From positions 19,482 through 83,481 of the forward strand of contig NZ_JACHBG010000026.1 in assembly GCF_014207095.1 (NCBI RefSeq): a DNA stretch of 64,000 nt, written 5' to 3'. Origin of the DNA: Martinezella lusitana. Its GTDB lineage: Bacteria; Pseudomonadota; Alphaproteobacteria; Rhizobiales; Rhizobiaceae. Both the position numbers and the translations under genes were made by a program. Each line of letters starts with the position of its first letter. Within the stretch, counting starts at the first letter, position 1. This document shows positions 24,846 to 34,026 of this stretch, one piece after another. Below the pieces are notes generated by a model. The model made no database searches, was not told the DNA's origin, and saw nothing but the letters and a program-made list of their open reading frames with translations.

Positions 24846-24946
24846 ATTCGCGCGATCTGCCGGTGCTTCCGCATCTACGTCATTTGACTGTCGCGCCGCT
24901 TCAGTTTCCATGCCACTCTGCGAGTAAGCATAATGGGAACAAAAGT

Positions 24947-25996
24947 ATGATCCTCAATCCGTTTGACGATGGCGCGGATAGGCCGAGGGCCAAGATCGCA
25001 ATCACCTTCACGCTGCTGATCGCATTCAATATTACCGCAGGGATCTGGGCATGGGTTGCCTTCGCCGACCGGCCATCTTTGCTCGGCGTTGCACTGCTTG
25101 CTTATATGTTCGGCCTACGCCACGCATTTGACGTCGATCATATCGCCGCCATCGACAATGTCGTGCGCAAGCTCATTCAGGAAAAGAAGCAACCCTATGC
25201 CGTCGGCCTCTTCTTCTCGCTCGGCCACTCCTCGATTGTCGTGATTGCCTCGATCCTGATTGCGGCGACGGCTGCCGCCATGCAGAACCAGCTCGATTCT
25301 TTCCACGATATCGGCGGTGTCATCGGAACGACGGTTTCGGCGGCTTTCCTGCTGTTGATCGGCATTGCCAATCTCTTTGTTCTCAGGGGCGTTTGGTCAG
25401 CCTTCAAGCGAGCACAGCGGGGAGAGAGGATCACCGAAGAAGATCTGGATGCCCTGCTAGCCGGCGGCGGCTTTCTGGCGCGTATCTTCCGTCCCATGTT
25501 CAAGGTCGTCAGCCGCTCCTGGCACATGTATCCGATCGGCTTCCTCTTCGGCCTCGGCTTCGACACTGCAACGGAGATCGGCCTGCTTGGCATTTCCGCC
25601 GCTCAGGCCGCACAGGGCATGTCCTTCTGGACCATTCTGGTTTTCCCGGCGCTTTTCACGGCCGGCATGTCATTGATGGACACGCTCGACAGCACACTGA
25701 TGACCGGCGCCTACGGCTGGGCCTTCGTCAAGCCGGTGCGCAAGCTCTGGTACAACCTGACGATCACCACAGCTTCGGTTGTTGTCGCCATTTTCATCGG
25801 CGGTATCGAGGCTTTGGGGCTGATCTCAGACAAGCTCGGTCTCGAAGGTGGCTTCTGGCGCTTCATCGGAGAACTCAATGACAACCTTGCCAATTTCGGC
25901 TTTGCCGTCGTCGGCATCTTCCTGCTGAGTTGGCTGATCTCGACCGTGCTTTACAAGGTGCGTGGCTATGACAGCCTGCAGATCAATCATTCCTGA
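24947..25996 (+). CDS. nickel/cobalt permease (NiCoT family)
   Basis: A 349-residue secondary transporter of the NiCoT (HoxN/NixA) family with about eight transmembrane segments. The defining signature HX4DH is present as HAFDVDH in the second helix, followed by IAAIDNVVRK. The other family signatures GLGFDTATEIG and LFTAGMSLMDTLD are intact. It imports Ni(II) and/or Co(II), and sequence alone does not settle which. The leader before the ATG at 24947 is only about 100 bases and I see no cobalamin riboswitch in it. Confidence 0.93.
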   Translation: MILNPFDDGADRPRAKIAITFTLLIAFNITAGIWAWVAFADRPSLLGVALLAYMFGLRHAFDVDHIAAIDNVVRKLIQEKKQPYAVGLFFSLGHSSIVVIASILIAATAAAMQNQLDSFHDIGGVIGTTVSAAFLLLIGIANLFVLRGVWSAFKRAQRGERITEEDLDALLAGGGFLARIFRPMFKVVSRSWHMYPIGFLFGLGFDTATEIGLLGISAAQAAQGMSFWTILVFPALFTAGMSLMDTLDSTLMTGAYGWAFVKPVRKLWYNLTITTASVVVAIFIGGIEALGLISDKLGLEGGFWRFIGELNDNLANFGFAVVGIFLLSWLISTVLYKVRGYDSLQINHS

Positions 25997-25998
25997 CG

Positions 25999-26598
25999 TC
26001 AGTCGCTCCACAGGGAGATGATGGATACCACCAGAAGCAAGGCAAGGACCAAATTGAGGGCGCGCCATTGCCATTGTGCACGCAGCATGCGGGCAAGCAG
26101 CTGACCGAGCGCGCACCATAGCGAAAGGGAGAACGCTGCCATCAGGCTGAAGGTGAGGCCTAGCAGCATTGCCAGGGCAAGCGGGCCGCTTGCGAGCATG
26201 GCGAAAGACGCGGCCGCGCCCACAGTCACCGCCCACCCCTTGGGATTGTGCCACAACATCCAGACCCCCGCCGCAAAGCTCGTCGGCTTCGCCATTCCGC
26301 CGGCACTATTCGGCTGGCCGCTTCTGCCGATCCTCAGCGCAAGCCAGAGCAGATAAAGCGTGCCTAGCGTCTTCATCGCAATCTGCAGTGCAGGAAAGGC
26401 CAGCAACAGGCTCCCGAGCCCAGCGGCGGCGGCTCCAGCCATGGAGCCGAGCCCTAGGGCAAAGCCCGCCATGACAGGGATCGAACGGCGAAAGCCGAAA
26501 TGTGCGCCGGAGGCGGTGGCAAGCGTTGTCGCGCCGCCCGGCGTAATCGTCGAGACGAGCGCAAACAGGATCAGCGGCAGCAGCGATTCCAAAGTCAT
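25999..26598 (-). CDS. LysE/RhtB family amino-acid exporter
   Basis: A 199-residue membrane protein with about six hydrophobic segments. The N-terminal LVSTITPGGATTLATASGAHFGFRRS matches the 'TPGPn....GA..G...G' start of the LysE/RhtB family, and WMLWHNPKGWAV matches its central 'NPK' motif. It probably exports an amino acid or analogue. ATG at 26598 is chosen because GGAG lies 10 bases upstream. Its start faces the LysR regulator, and LysE/LysR divergence usually means the regulator senses the exported compound. Confidence 0.88.
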   Translation of the reverse strand: MTLESLLPLILFALVSTITPGGATTLATASGAHFGFRRSIPVMAGFALGLGSMAGAAAAGLGSLLLAFPALQIAMKTLGTLYLLWLALRIGRSGQPNSAGGMAKPTSFAAGVWMLWHNPKGWAVTVGAAASFAMLASGPLALAMLLGLTFSLMAAFSLSLWCALGQLLARMLRAQWQWRALNLVLALLLVVSIISLWSD

Positions 26599-26671
26599 TC
26601 CAGCCATTCTCCAATTCAGGAGATTGGTTAGCCGGAATCTCGACATCAGAAAATCGAATATTGAAGGCGAG

Positions 26672-26683
26672 ATGCATTAGCAT
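26672..26683. promoter_or_regulatory. short palindrome in LysE/LysR divergent region
   Basis: ATGC-ATTA-GCAT is a small inverted repeat 14 bases before the LysR ATG. It could form part of the regulator site. Weak. Confidence 0.25.
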
Positions 26684-26696
26684 TTATAATAGTGAG

Positions 26697-27572
26697 ATGA
26701 CTCGAAACTTCGACATCGCTCTCATCCGAACCTTCGCCGCTGTTGCCGACCAAGGTAGCATGACAATCGCGGCGAACATTCTGCATATGACGCAAGGAGC
26801 CGTCAGCCAGCAAATCAAGCGGCTGGAAGAGATGCTGGGATGCACGCTCTTCGAGAGGGACAGGCGCGGTCTGAAGCTGACCGAAGCAGGTGAACGGTTG
26901 CTCGGCAACGGGCGCCGCCTGCTGATGCTGAATGACGACATCTGGGCCGACATGACGGAACGGACGGTTCAGGGCAGCGTTCGGCTCGGCGTTCCCTATG
27001 ACCTTGTCGGTGCAACGCTTGCACCGGTGTTGAAGTCCTACACTTTGCGCCATCCGCAGGTGGAGATTTCTCTCGTCTGCGCCTCGTCGCCGGAGTTGCT
27101 GGAAGAACTTGAGAAAGGCGCCATCGACCTCTGCGTCGTCGAAGAACCGTTTGGCTTATCGCGGGGCGAGTGTTTGGCCGTCGAACGACTCGTATGGGTG
27201 GGGGCGAAGGGAGGCAATGCCTACCGCAAGCAGCCGCTGCCGATTTCGATGGTAGCCGACACCTGCGCCTTCCGTCCGTCCGTCTTCGCCGCATTGAGCA
27301 ATGGTGGGCGACGCTGGCGAACGATGTTCGAGAACGGGAATATCGAGGCGACCACGGCGACTGTCCGCACGGACCTGGCGGTTACGGCGTGGCTGGCCTC
27401 AACAGTTCCCGCCGATCTCGATATTCTCTCCGTCGAGGACGGTTTGCCCGAATTGCCGATTTTTTCCATCAACCTGCATCTGCCCAAGGGAGAGGCGACG
27501 CCGGCAGCGTCGGAACTTGCCCGCTATGTCCGCGATGGCTTAGTGCGGCCGCGCCAATCCGCGGCCGCCTGA
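26697..27572 (+). CDS. LysR-family transcriptional regulator
   Basis: A 291-residue LysR-type regulator. The N-terminal winged helix-turn-helix spans residues 4-63 (FAAVADQGSMTIAANILHMTQ, then GAVSQQIKRLEEMLG), followed by the periplasmic-binding-like effector domain. The frame allows a start at 26661, but the ATG at 26697 gives the family's usual N-terminus. It diverges from the LysE-type exporter and most likely activates it in response to the exported amino acid. Confidence 0.92.
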   Translation: MTRNFDIALIRTFAAVADQGSMTIAANILHMTQGAVSQQIKRLEEMLGCTLFERDRRGLKLTEAGERLLGNGRRLLMLNDDIWADMTERTVQGSVRLGVPYDLVGATLAPVLKSYTLRHPQVEISLVCASSPELLEELEKGAIDLCVVEEPFGLSRGECLAVERLVWVGAKGGNAYRKQPLPISMVADTCAFRPSVFAALSNGGRRWRTMFENGNIEATTATVRTDLAVTAWLASTVPADLDILSVEDGLPELPIFSINLHLPKGEATPAASELARYVRDGLVRPRQSAAA

Positions 27573-27596
27573 TCCAGGATCAATGTTGACGAAGCC

Positions 27597-28685
27597 CTAC
27601 GCGGCCTTCGGCAGAGGTCCGACATAGCGCGACTGCGGGCGGATCAGCCGGCCGTCGAGCGTCTGCTCGCGCGCATGGGCGATCCAGCCGACCGTGCGAC
27701 CGATCGCGAAGACGCCGGTGAAGGCGTTGCGCGGAAAGCCGAGCGCATCGAGCAGCAGGGCGGTGTAGTACTCGACATTGACATCAAGCGGGCGATCCGG
27801 CTTGCGCTCCCTAAGCAGGGCGAGCGCAGCAGCCTCGATGGCCTCGGCCAGAGCGATCCGTCCGGCATCCGCCTGTCCGCTGGCGAAGATCGGCTTCAGC
27901 GCGGTCTTCAATGCATCGGCACGCGGATCACGCACACGATAGATGCGGTGGCCGAAGCCCATCAGCCGTTCGCCATGATCGAGCGCATGCGACAGCCAGG
28001 CACGGGCGTTTTCCGGCTTTCCCACGCCATCGAGCATATCGAGGACCGGACCGGGTGCGCCGCCATGCAGCGGGCCTTTGAGGGCGCTGATTGCCGCCAA
28101 CACTGAGGATGTCAGGCCGGCATGGGTCGAGGCGATGACGCGTGATGCAAAGGTGGAGGCGTTGAGCCCATGATCGGAAATCGTCACCAGATAGGCATCC
28201 AATCCCGCCGTCTGTTCGGTAGTCGGTACACGGCCGCTCAGCATGCGCAGAATGTCACCGGATTGGGACAGAGAGGCATCCGGCTTTATCGGCGTGTCGC
28301 CATTCTGCAGTCGCAGCACGGCGGGCAGAAAGACGGCAGGTGCTGCCATCAGTCTGACGGCGCTGGCGAGATCGTCGCCATCCTCGATACGCGCGAGAAG
28401 AGCCCGCATGGCGTCTACCGGCGGCAGGGCGAGCAAGGTTGGGTCGGCCGCCTCGACATGGGCGAACAGTGCGACGCGGGCCGCGCCAAGCTGGCTGCGG
28501 ATAGAGGCGGCATCGATATGCGCGTCGAACAGGCCATCGAGCAATAGCGCCGCAACATCCTCGTAGCGGCTGGTTGCTACCAGATCATCGAGCGAAACAC
28601 CTCGGATGATCAGACGACCGGCCGCGCCATCGACATCCGATAGCTTGGTTTCCGCTGCGACGACATCTTCAAGACCACTTTTCAT
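27597..28685 (-). CDS. citrate synthase family protein, active-site Asp replaced by Glu
   Basis: A 362-residue protein of the citrate synthase superfamily. The two catalytic histidines are present: GPLHGGA (His207, equivalent to E. coli His264) and GFGHRIYRVRDPRA (His246, equivalent to His305). The catalytic Asp (NVDFYSG in E. coli) is Glu305 here, in VNVEYYTALL. The protein is shorter than the hexameric GltA. It may use another acyl-CoA or 2-oxoacid, as methylcitrate synthases do. It diverges from a second citrate-synthase-like gene that carries a DNA-binding domain. Confidence 0.85.
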   Translation of the reverse strand: MKSGLEDVVAAETKLSDVDGAAGRLIIRGVSLDDLVATSRYEDVAALLLDGLFDAHIDAASIRSQLGAARVALFAHVEAADPTLLALPPVDAMRALLARIEDGDDLASAVRLMAAPAVFLPAVLRLQNGDTPIKPDASLSQSGDILRMLSGRVPTTEQTAGLDAYLVTISDHGLNASTFASRVIASTHAGLTSSVLAAISALKGPLHGGAPGPVLDMLDGVGKPENARAWLSHALDHGERLMGFGHRIYRVRDPRADALKTALKPIFASGQADAGRIALAEAIEAAALALLRERKPDRPLDVNVEYYTALLLDALGFPRNAFTGVFAIGRTVGWIAHAREQTLDGRLIRPQSRYVGPLPKAA

Positions 28686-28728
28686 TACGGTTCTCCTTTG
28701 ACTATCGGATTAGATCGGACCTATTCTT

Positions 28729-28759
28729 ATTGACGTCAATCTTGATGCAATTGATCAAT
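28729..28759. promoter_or_regulatory. paired palindromic operators between divergent citrate-synthase-like genes
   Basis: Two perfect palindromes share the half-site ATTGA: ATTGACGTCAAT (28729-28740) and ATTGATCAAT (28750-28759). They end 11 bases before the start codon of the HTH-fused gene and overlap its ribosome binding area. The HTH-citrate synthase itself is the obvious candidate ligand. Confidence 0.5.
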
Positions 28760-28769
28760 ATGAGGAACG

Positions 28770-29903
28770 ATGAGCTGGCTGACGGCGGAGCAGGCGCTGA
28801 ACCTGCTGGGAACGAAATCGCAGACGCTTTATGCCAATGTCAGCCGCGGGCGCATTCGCGCGAAGCCGGATCCGGCCGATACGCGGCGCAGTCTTTACTT
28901 CACCGACGATGTGAAAAGGCTGGCGACGCGCCATGCCGGGCGGCGCAAGACGGAGACGGTTGCCGCCGAAGCCATCCAATGGGGCGATCCGGTATTGCCT
29001 TCGGCTCTATCCACCGTTTTCGATGGTAGGCTTTTCTATCGCGGCCAAGACGCAGCGACGCTTGCCGAAAATGCTGGCCTTGAAGATATCGCGCTCCTGC
29101 TTTGGGATATGAAGCGACCGCTTCGTCTGGAGGAGGGAGAAGTCCGGCACAAGATCCCCTCTTTGGAAGCAGCCTTTCTGGCACTTGCCGCGCGTACGAC
29201 CAGCGATCTTCCCTCGCTCGGCCGCTCGCTTCCGGCATTGCAGAGCGAAGCGGAAAGCGTCTTCGGGACAGTTGCAGATGTTCTGGCGCCAGGCGCCGCC
29301 GGCATGCCGCTGCATCAACGGCTCGCGCTCGCCTGGGGACGCCCGGATGCAGGCGACATGATACGACGCTGCTACGTGCTGCTCGCAGACCATGAATTGA
29401 ACGCCTCGACATTCACGGCACGCATCACGGCCTCGGCTGGCGCGACCTTGTCGGCAGCAGTGCTATCGGGTCTTTCGACGCTGACCGGACCGCTGCACGG
29501 CGGCGCTTGGCAAAGCGTGCGCTCGCTTATCGCGCGAGCAGCGTCGATCGGCGCAGAAGAGGCCGTGCGCAGCTATCTGTCGGAAGGTAGGCCATTGCCA
29601 TCCTTCGGCCACCAGCTTTATCCGGATGTCGATATCCGCGGTGAGACATTGCTGCAGTGCCTCACGCTCCCGCCGCTTTTCGCCAAGGTGCGTGATATCG
29701 GCGAGCAGCTTGTCGGCGAGCGCGTCAATGTTGACTTTGCCCTGACCGCGATGACGCATGCCTACCATCTTCCCGAAGATGCGCCCCTGATCATCTTCGC
29801 GCTGGCGCGCACCGTGGGCTGGCTGGCCCATGCCATGGAACAGGCAACGAGTGGCCGCCTCATTCGGCCGCGTGCCCGCTATGTCGGGCCGCCACCTCGG
29901 TGA
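28770..29903 (+). CDS. helix-turn-helix/citrate synthase fusion protein
   Basis: A 377-residue fusion. Residues 1-60 are a MerR/excisionase-like winged helix (WLTAEQALNLLGTKSQTLYA, then SRGRIRAKPDPADTRRSLYF), and residues about 65-377 are a complete citrate synthase domain. The catalytic triad is intact: His243 in GPLHGGA, His281 in SFGHQLYP and Asp322 in VNVDFALTAM. It could be an enzyme, a metabolite-responsive regulator, or both. It diverges from the Glu-variant citrate synthase gene across a spacer with two palindromes, which suggests that it controls that gene and itself. The fusion architecture is known in alphaproteobacteria but little studied. Confidence 0.88.
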   Translation: MSWLTAEQALNLLGTKSQTLYANVSRGRIRAKPDPADTRRSLYFTDDVKRLATRHAGRRKTETVAAEAIQWGDPVLPSALSTVFDGRLFYRGQDAATLAENAGLEDIALLLWDMKRPLRLEEGEVRHKIPSLEAAFLALAARTTSDLPSLGRSLPALQSEAESVFGTVADVLAPGAAGMPLHQRLALAWGRPDAGDMIRRCYVLLADHELNASTFTARITASAGATLSAAVLSGLSTLTGPLHGGAWQSVRSLIARAASIGAEEAVRSYLSEGRPLPSFGHQLYPDVDIRGETLLQCLTLPPLFAKVRDIGEQLVGERVNVDFALTAMTHAYHLPEDAPLIIFALARTVGWLAHAMEQATSGRLIRPRARYVGPPPR

Positions 29904-29930
29904 TCCTACATTCGCCAGTTTCTGGTCGAA

Positions 29931-30308
29931 CTACGGCGTAGCCACCGGAAAGTGACATACGACCTCGATATTGTGGCCATCCGGATCGAGTATGAAGGCG
30001 CCGTAGTAGCTGGCGTGATAGTGCGGACGCAGACCGGGCGCGCCATTGTCGACGCCGCCGGCCGCAAGGGCGGCTCGATGAAACTGATCAACGACATCTC
30101 GCCCCTGAGCGGTAAAGGCGACGTGAGTTCCGGTCTGCTGCCCGTCGCGCTGTCCGATCCAGAAGAATGCTTTCGATCCAATGCCATAGCCGGCAAAAAT
30201 TTCGCCCTCGGCATAGAGGCGTTCGATGCCGAGCGGCTTTAGGGCCGCGTCGTAAAACATCTGGGAACGGTTCAGGTCGCGTACGCCGATCGTCACATGG
30301 TCCAACAT
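29931..30308 (-). CDS. VOC family (glyoxalase/dioxygenase-like) protein
   Basis: A 125-residue single vicinal-oxygen-chelate domain. It opens with LDHVTIGVRDLNRSQMFYDAALKPLG, the standard VOC strand-helix start with the first metal His, and ends with AFILDPDGHNIEVV, the 'DPDGN.iE' finish with the Glu ligand. Members bind divalent metal and act as lyases, dioxygenases or resistance proteins. Nothing in the context identifies the substrate. It is convergent with the HTH-citrate synthase. Confidence 0.9.
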   Translation of the reverse strand: MLDHVTIGVRDLNRSQMFYDAALKPLGIERLYAEGEIFAGYGIGSKAFFWIGQRDGQQTGTHVAFTAQGRDVVDQFHRAALAAGGVDNGAPGLRPHYHASYYGAFILDPDGHNIEVVCHFPVATP

Positions 30309-30337
30309 GAATGCCCCTATATTCGAGTTGGCTTCGC

Positions 30338-31339
30338 CTAACCTCGGCCGATTGCGCCTGCATCGCGATCCTTGAGCTCGACCCAGCCGATCACCAGTTT
30401 GCGGTTGACGATAAGCCAGATCGTGGCGAGGGCGATCAGGCCCACGACGATATTGGCGGCCACGAAAAGTATAGGCGCAAGTTGGGCGATGGGGCCGCTT
30501 TCACCACGCTCGATCAGTCGCATTGGGGCTGCAGCAAGCGCCGTCGCACCGAAAGAAAATGCCCAATAGGCCGGGCTGAACCCTTCTTCCGTGATCCAGG
30601 GGAGTAGGCGAATCAAGATGAGCGCCTGCAGCACGCCGTAGCCGATCATGGCATGCACAAGTATATCGGCGGGGCCTTGCAGGACACCGATATAGGCGAG
30701 CGCACCGACGACGGGCGGCGCCAACTGGATACCAAGTGTGGGCCGCAAGGCTGGAGGAAGCGCCGGTCCCGTCAAAAGACGATGAAGCAGAGCCGATTCG
30801 ATCGCCAGCCACGCGAAGAACCCAGCGCCGAAGAAAAGCTGCGCCCATTGCGGAAAGCCGAGTGCGGTGGCCACAATCGCGGTAACGAAGCTGCCTGCGA
30901 CACTTGGCAGATAAAGGACTGCCGTGGTGGCGGCAATGTCGCGCCCGCCTTGCCACAAACCGCCTGTGCGCCACACCGAGAAGGCGAGCGTGTAGACTGC
31001 TCCGGCCAGGAATATCGTTTCTGCACCAACCCGCGAATAGGGTAGCAACCCGCCGGCCACCAGCATGGTGGCCACCCCGATCAGGCCGATGAAGCAACAC
31101 AGGACAGGATGCGCGACCTCCTTGAGGGCTTCCTCGCGGGCCATTGCCCATTTCAGCAAGTAAAGCACGATCAGAACCAGCCAAACGGCAAGGCTGACAA
31201 AGGTCAGCACTTCACCGACCACCCCGGGCAATTGCCAGATGCGAGTTCCGACACGCCAGGCATTGGCTAGGCCCGAAAGCCCCAGAACCATGCCAAAGAA
31301 CGAAGCTGGAACCAACGGCAGTTTCAGAGACGCAGCCAT
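30338..31339 (-). CDS. SLAC1/TehA family anion channel or tellurite-resistance dicarboxylate transporter
   Basis: A 333-residue membrane protein with about ten hydrophobic segments, opening with LPLVPASFFGMVLGLSGLANAWR, the 'fxmvlG..GLa..w' start of the TDT/SLAC1 family. Phe-rich segments QLFFGAGFFAWLAIESALLH and AYWAFSFGATALAA are consistent with the gate-bearing repeats of TehA. The family conducts anions and has been linked to tellurite resistance. ATG at 31339 follows AAGGGGGC, a good ribosome binding site. The upstream 26 codons in frame are rejected. Confidence 0.85.
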   Translation of the reverse strand: MAASLKLPLVPASFFGMVLGLSGLANAWRVGTRIWQLPGVVGEVLTFVSLAVWLVLIVLYLLKWAMAREEALKEVAHPVLCCFIGLIGVATMLVAGGLLPYSRVGAETIFLAGAVYTLAFSVWRTGGLWQGGRDIAATTAVLYLPSVAGSFVTAIVATALGFPQWAQLFFGAGFFAWLAIESALLHRLLTGPALPPALRPTLGIQLAPPVVGALAYIGVLQGPADILVHAMIGYGVLQALILIRLLPWITEEGFSPAYWAFSFGATALAAAPMRLIERGESGPIAQLAPILFVAANIVVGLIALATIWLIVNRKLVIGWVELKDRDAGAIGRG

Positions 31340-31643
31340 ATGCCCCCTTTGACGCTTGCTCTGAGCGCCGCCCGAAAGAGAATAATGTAAAGAGCCCGCG
31401 AACGGTGCTAAGTTCACCGACGAAAACAGACCGGCAAAATACAGCTTTCCTCAAAGTGGGCAAAGCGTGATCATGGCGAAAAGCGAGTGGTTTCGACCGG
31501 CGATATCACAGATGCGTGAGCGCGCGAATTTTTCTGCGCTGTCTCGCTCATGCATAGCTCGCCCGTCATTTGTTCATTGGAAAATATTGCGAAATATCTC
31601 TATGCAGTATTCAAACGATTGAAACCGTCCTAGGAGACTGAAA

Positions 31644-32669
31644 ATGCAAATCGGAATGATTGGCCTTGGCCGTATGGGCAACAACATGGTGCAGCGCCTG
31701 ATGAGGGGCGGTCATAGCGCGGTTGTTTTCGATGCGCGCCCGGAAAGCGTTGCTGGGCTTGAACAGCTCGGCGCCACCGGCAGCAAGTCTCTCGCGGATT
31801 TCGTATCGAAACTTGCCAAGCCGCGCGTCGTTTGGATGATGCTGCCGGCTGCAATCGTCGATCAGGAACTGGCAGCCATCGTTCCGCTTCTCGAAGAAGG
31901 CGACATCGTCATCGACGGCGGCAACTCCTATTACCATGACGATATTCGCCGTGCCGAAGAGCTGAAGCCGAAGGGCATTCACTATGTCGACGTCGGCACC
32001 AGCGGCGGCGTTTTCGGCCTCGAGCGCGGCTATTGCCTGATGATCGGCGGCGAGACGGAAACCGTCCAGCATCTGTCGCCGATCTTCGCAACGCTTGCTC
32101 CTGGCGTCGGTGACGTCGCTCCGTCGGCGATGCGCTCGGAAGAAGCCGCCAAGAACAGCACGGCAGAGCAGGGCTATCTGCATTGCGGCCCGTCCGGTGC
32201 CGGCCATTTCGTGAAGATGGTTCATAACGGTATCGAATACGGCCTGATGGCAGCCTATGCCGAAGGCTTGAACGTTCTGCGCCACGCCAATATCGGCAAG
32301 CAGGATGCAGAGAAGGATGCCGAGACCGCTCCGCTCTCGCACCCGCAGTACTATCAGTATGATCTCGATATTGCCGAAATCTCCGAAGTCTGGCGCCGCG
32401 GCAGCGTGATCACCTCCTGGCTGCTCGATCTTACTGCCGACGCCCTGCACGGTGATGCTGCCCTTTCGCAGTATGCCGGCCGCGTTTCCGACTCGGGCGA
32501 AGGCCGCTGGACGATTTCGGCTGCGATCGACGAGGGCGTTCCGACGCCGGTGCTGAGCGCTGCGCTTTATGGCCGTTTCGCCTCGCGCGGCAACGACGAC
32601 TACGCCAACAAGGTTCTCTCCGCGATGCGCGCCGGCTTCGGCGGCCATCACGAGAAGCCCGTGAAGTAA
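31644..32669 (+). CDS. gnd: 6-phosphogluconate dehydrogenase, short decarboxylating form
   Basis: Oxidatively decarboxylates 6-phosphogluconate to ribulose 5-phosphate. At 341 residues it is the short, mostly NAD-linked type, not the 470-residue form. Visible are the Rossmann motif GLGRMGNN, VIDGGNSYYHDD, GTSGGVFGLERG and the catalytic PSGAGHFVKMVHNGIEYG. The C-terminal helical domain is cut down as expected. The ATG lies behind TAGGAGAC. Transcription ends at the strong terminator at 32695. Confidence 0.94.
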   Translation: MQIGMIGLGRMGNNMVQRLMRGGHSAVVFDARPESVAGLEQLGATGSKSLADFVSKLAKPRVVWMMLPAAIVDQELAAIVPLLEEGDIVIDGGNSYYHDDIRRAEELKPKGIHYVDVGTSGGVFGLERGYCLMIGGETETVQHLSPIFATLAPGVGDVAPSAMRSEEAAKNSTAEQGYLHCGPSGAGHFVKMVHNGIEYGLMAAYAEGLNVLRHANIGKQDAEKDAETAPLSHPQYYQYDLDIAEISEVWRRGSVITSWLLDLTADALHGDAALSQYAGRVSDSGEGRWTISAAIDEGVPTPVLSAALYGRFASRGNDDYANKVLSAMRAGFGGHHEKPVK

Positions 32670-32694
32670 TCGCCTATCGATCTGAAAATCGGTC

Positions 32695-32725
32695 AGCCGG
32701 GTGGGTCAAACCTCCCGGCTTTTTC
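32695..32725 (+). terminator. intrinsic terminator after gnd
   Basis: AGCCGGG and CCCGGCT pair (with inner GGG/CC pairing) and are followed by TTTTTC. It begins 26 bases past the gnd stop. Confidence 0.8.
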
Positions 32726-32805
32726 TTGCGCGCTATCCACCGACCAAAGCGCGCCACGGGTCCTTCACAATTGCGGCGCGTGCTTCCGGAAGGGCTTCAA
32801 CCCAG

Positions 32806-34023
32806 CTACTCTGGCCTCAAGAGCATGATCGGGCAAGACTCCCCGGCCTCGAGTTCAGGGGCGTGCGGCGGACGAACAATGAGGCAATCCGCACGCGAAA
32901 AGACCTTCATCATCGACGAATCCTGCTTCGAGAAGGGTTCTGCGAGCCAGCCACCGTCATCGGCTCTCGTCAGGGTCGCGCGCACATAATCCTGACGCTG
33001 ATCGTTCGCAGCAAAGGGTATGGCTGCGCGTGCGATACCTTCGCGCTTGACCGGCGGCAGGGATGCGAGCTTGCGGATCAAAGGCTCCAGGAAGAGCAGG
33101 CCGCAGACGAGGCTGGAAACCGGGTTGCCGGGAAGGCCGAGAACGTGGATGTCACCGAGGCTGCCAACCATCAGCGGCTTGCCCGGGCGCATGGCGATGC
33201 GCCAGAAATCCAGCTTCATGCCGGCTGATATCATCGTTGCCTGTACGAGATCGTGATCGCCGACGGAAGCGCCGCCGAGCGTAACGACGATATCGGCTTT
33301 TGCCGCCTGTGCACGGCCGATGGCAGCGGTGATTTCATCGCTATCATCAGGAACGATGCCAAGATCGAGCACGTGGGCGCCGGCATTGCGTGCAAGGGCG
33401 GCGATGCCAAACGTATTGGACGCGACGATCTGTGATGGACCCGGTGCGCTACCCGGCGCGACCAGTTCGTCACCCGTTGCTAGAACGGCGACCAGCGGCC
33501 GGCGATAGACATCGAGCACCGAATGGTTCATGGCGGCGGCAACCGTGAGGCGCGTGAAATCCATCACCGTACCCGCAGGCAGCACGACTTCATCGAGAAG
33601 GAAATCCTGGCCGCGCGGGCGTATGTGCTGTCCCTTACGCAACGGGTAGGTGGTGCGAATACGGTCGCCTTCGAGACGTTCGGCATCTTCTTGCAGAAGT
33701 ACTGAATCGGCGCCTGCCGGAACTGGCGCGCCGGTGAAAATGCGAACGGCTTCACCCTTGCCGACAGCTCCGTCGAAGGCATGACCGGCAGCAGATGCGC
33801 CGATGACCTGCAACTCCGAACCGGGGGGCGCGGCATCCTCGAAACGCAGGGCATAGCCATCCATCGCTGAAGCATCGAAGGGAGGTTGAGTGAGGCGGGC
33901 AGCGAGATCTCTCGCCAGCACGCGACCCTCGGCAGCATCGAGCGGAACGCTTTCGACGCGATGGATCGGCGTTGCGCTGTCCAAAAGGCGTGCTTGAGCT
34001 TCGGCGACAGGTAACAGGCTCAT
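32806..34023 (-). CDS. moeA: molybdopterin molybdotransferase
   Basis: Inserts molybdate into adenylated molybdopterin, the last step of molybdenum cofactor synthesis. The 405-residue protein has all four MoeA domains. The N-terminal part has AMDGYALR and the catalytic domain has LATGDELV, SNTFGIAALARNAG, TLGGASVGDHD and MRPGKP. The C-terminal small beta domain follows LPGNPVSS. The stop of moaC is 3 bases upstream, so it is the last gene of the trpD-trpC-moaC-moeA operon. lexA, which often follows in relatives, is absent here. Confidence 0.95.
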   Translation of the reverse strand: MSLLPVAEAQARLLDSATPIHRVESVPLDAAEGRVLARDLAARLTQPPFDASAMDGYALRFEDAAPPGSELQVIGASAAGHAFDGAVGKGEAVRIFTGAPVPAGADSVLLQEDAERLEGDRIRTTYPLRKGQHIRPRGQDFLLDEVVLPAGTVMDFTRLTVAAAMNHSVLDVYRRPLVAVLATGDELVAPGSAPGPSQIVASNTFGIAALARNAGAHVLDLGIVPDDSDEITAAIGRAQAAKADIVVTLGGASVGDHDLVQATMISAGMKLDFWRIAMRPGKPLMVGSLGDIHVLGLPGNPVSSLVCGLLFLEPLIRKLASLPPVKREGIARAAIPFAANDQRQDYVRATLTRADDGGWLAEPFSKQDSSMMKVFSRADCLIVRPPHAPELEAGESCPIMLLRPE

Positions 34024-34026
34024 GCG

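Noticed and set aside
24807..24946. cobalamin or nickel riboswitch before the NiCoT gene
   Set aside because: The leader is short and shows only the upstream gene's terminator hairpin; no B12-box or NiCo aptamer pattern was found.
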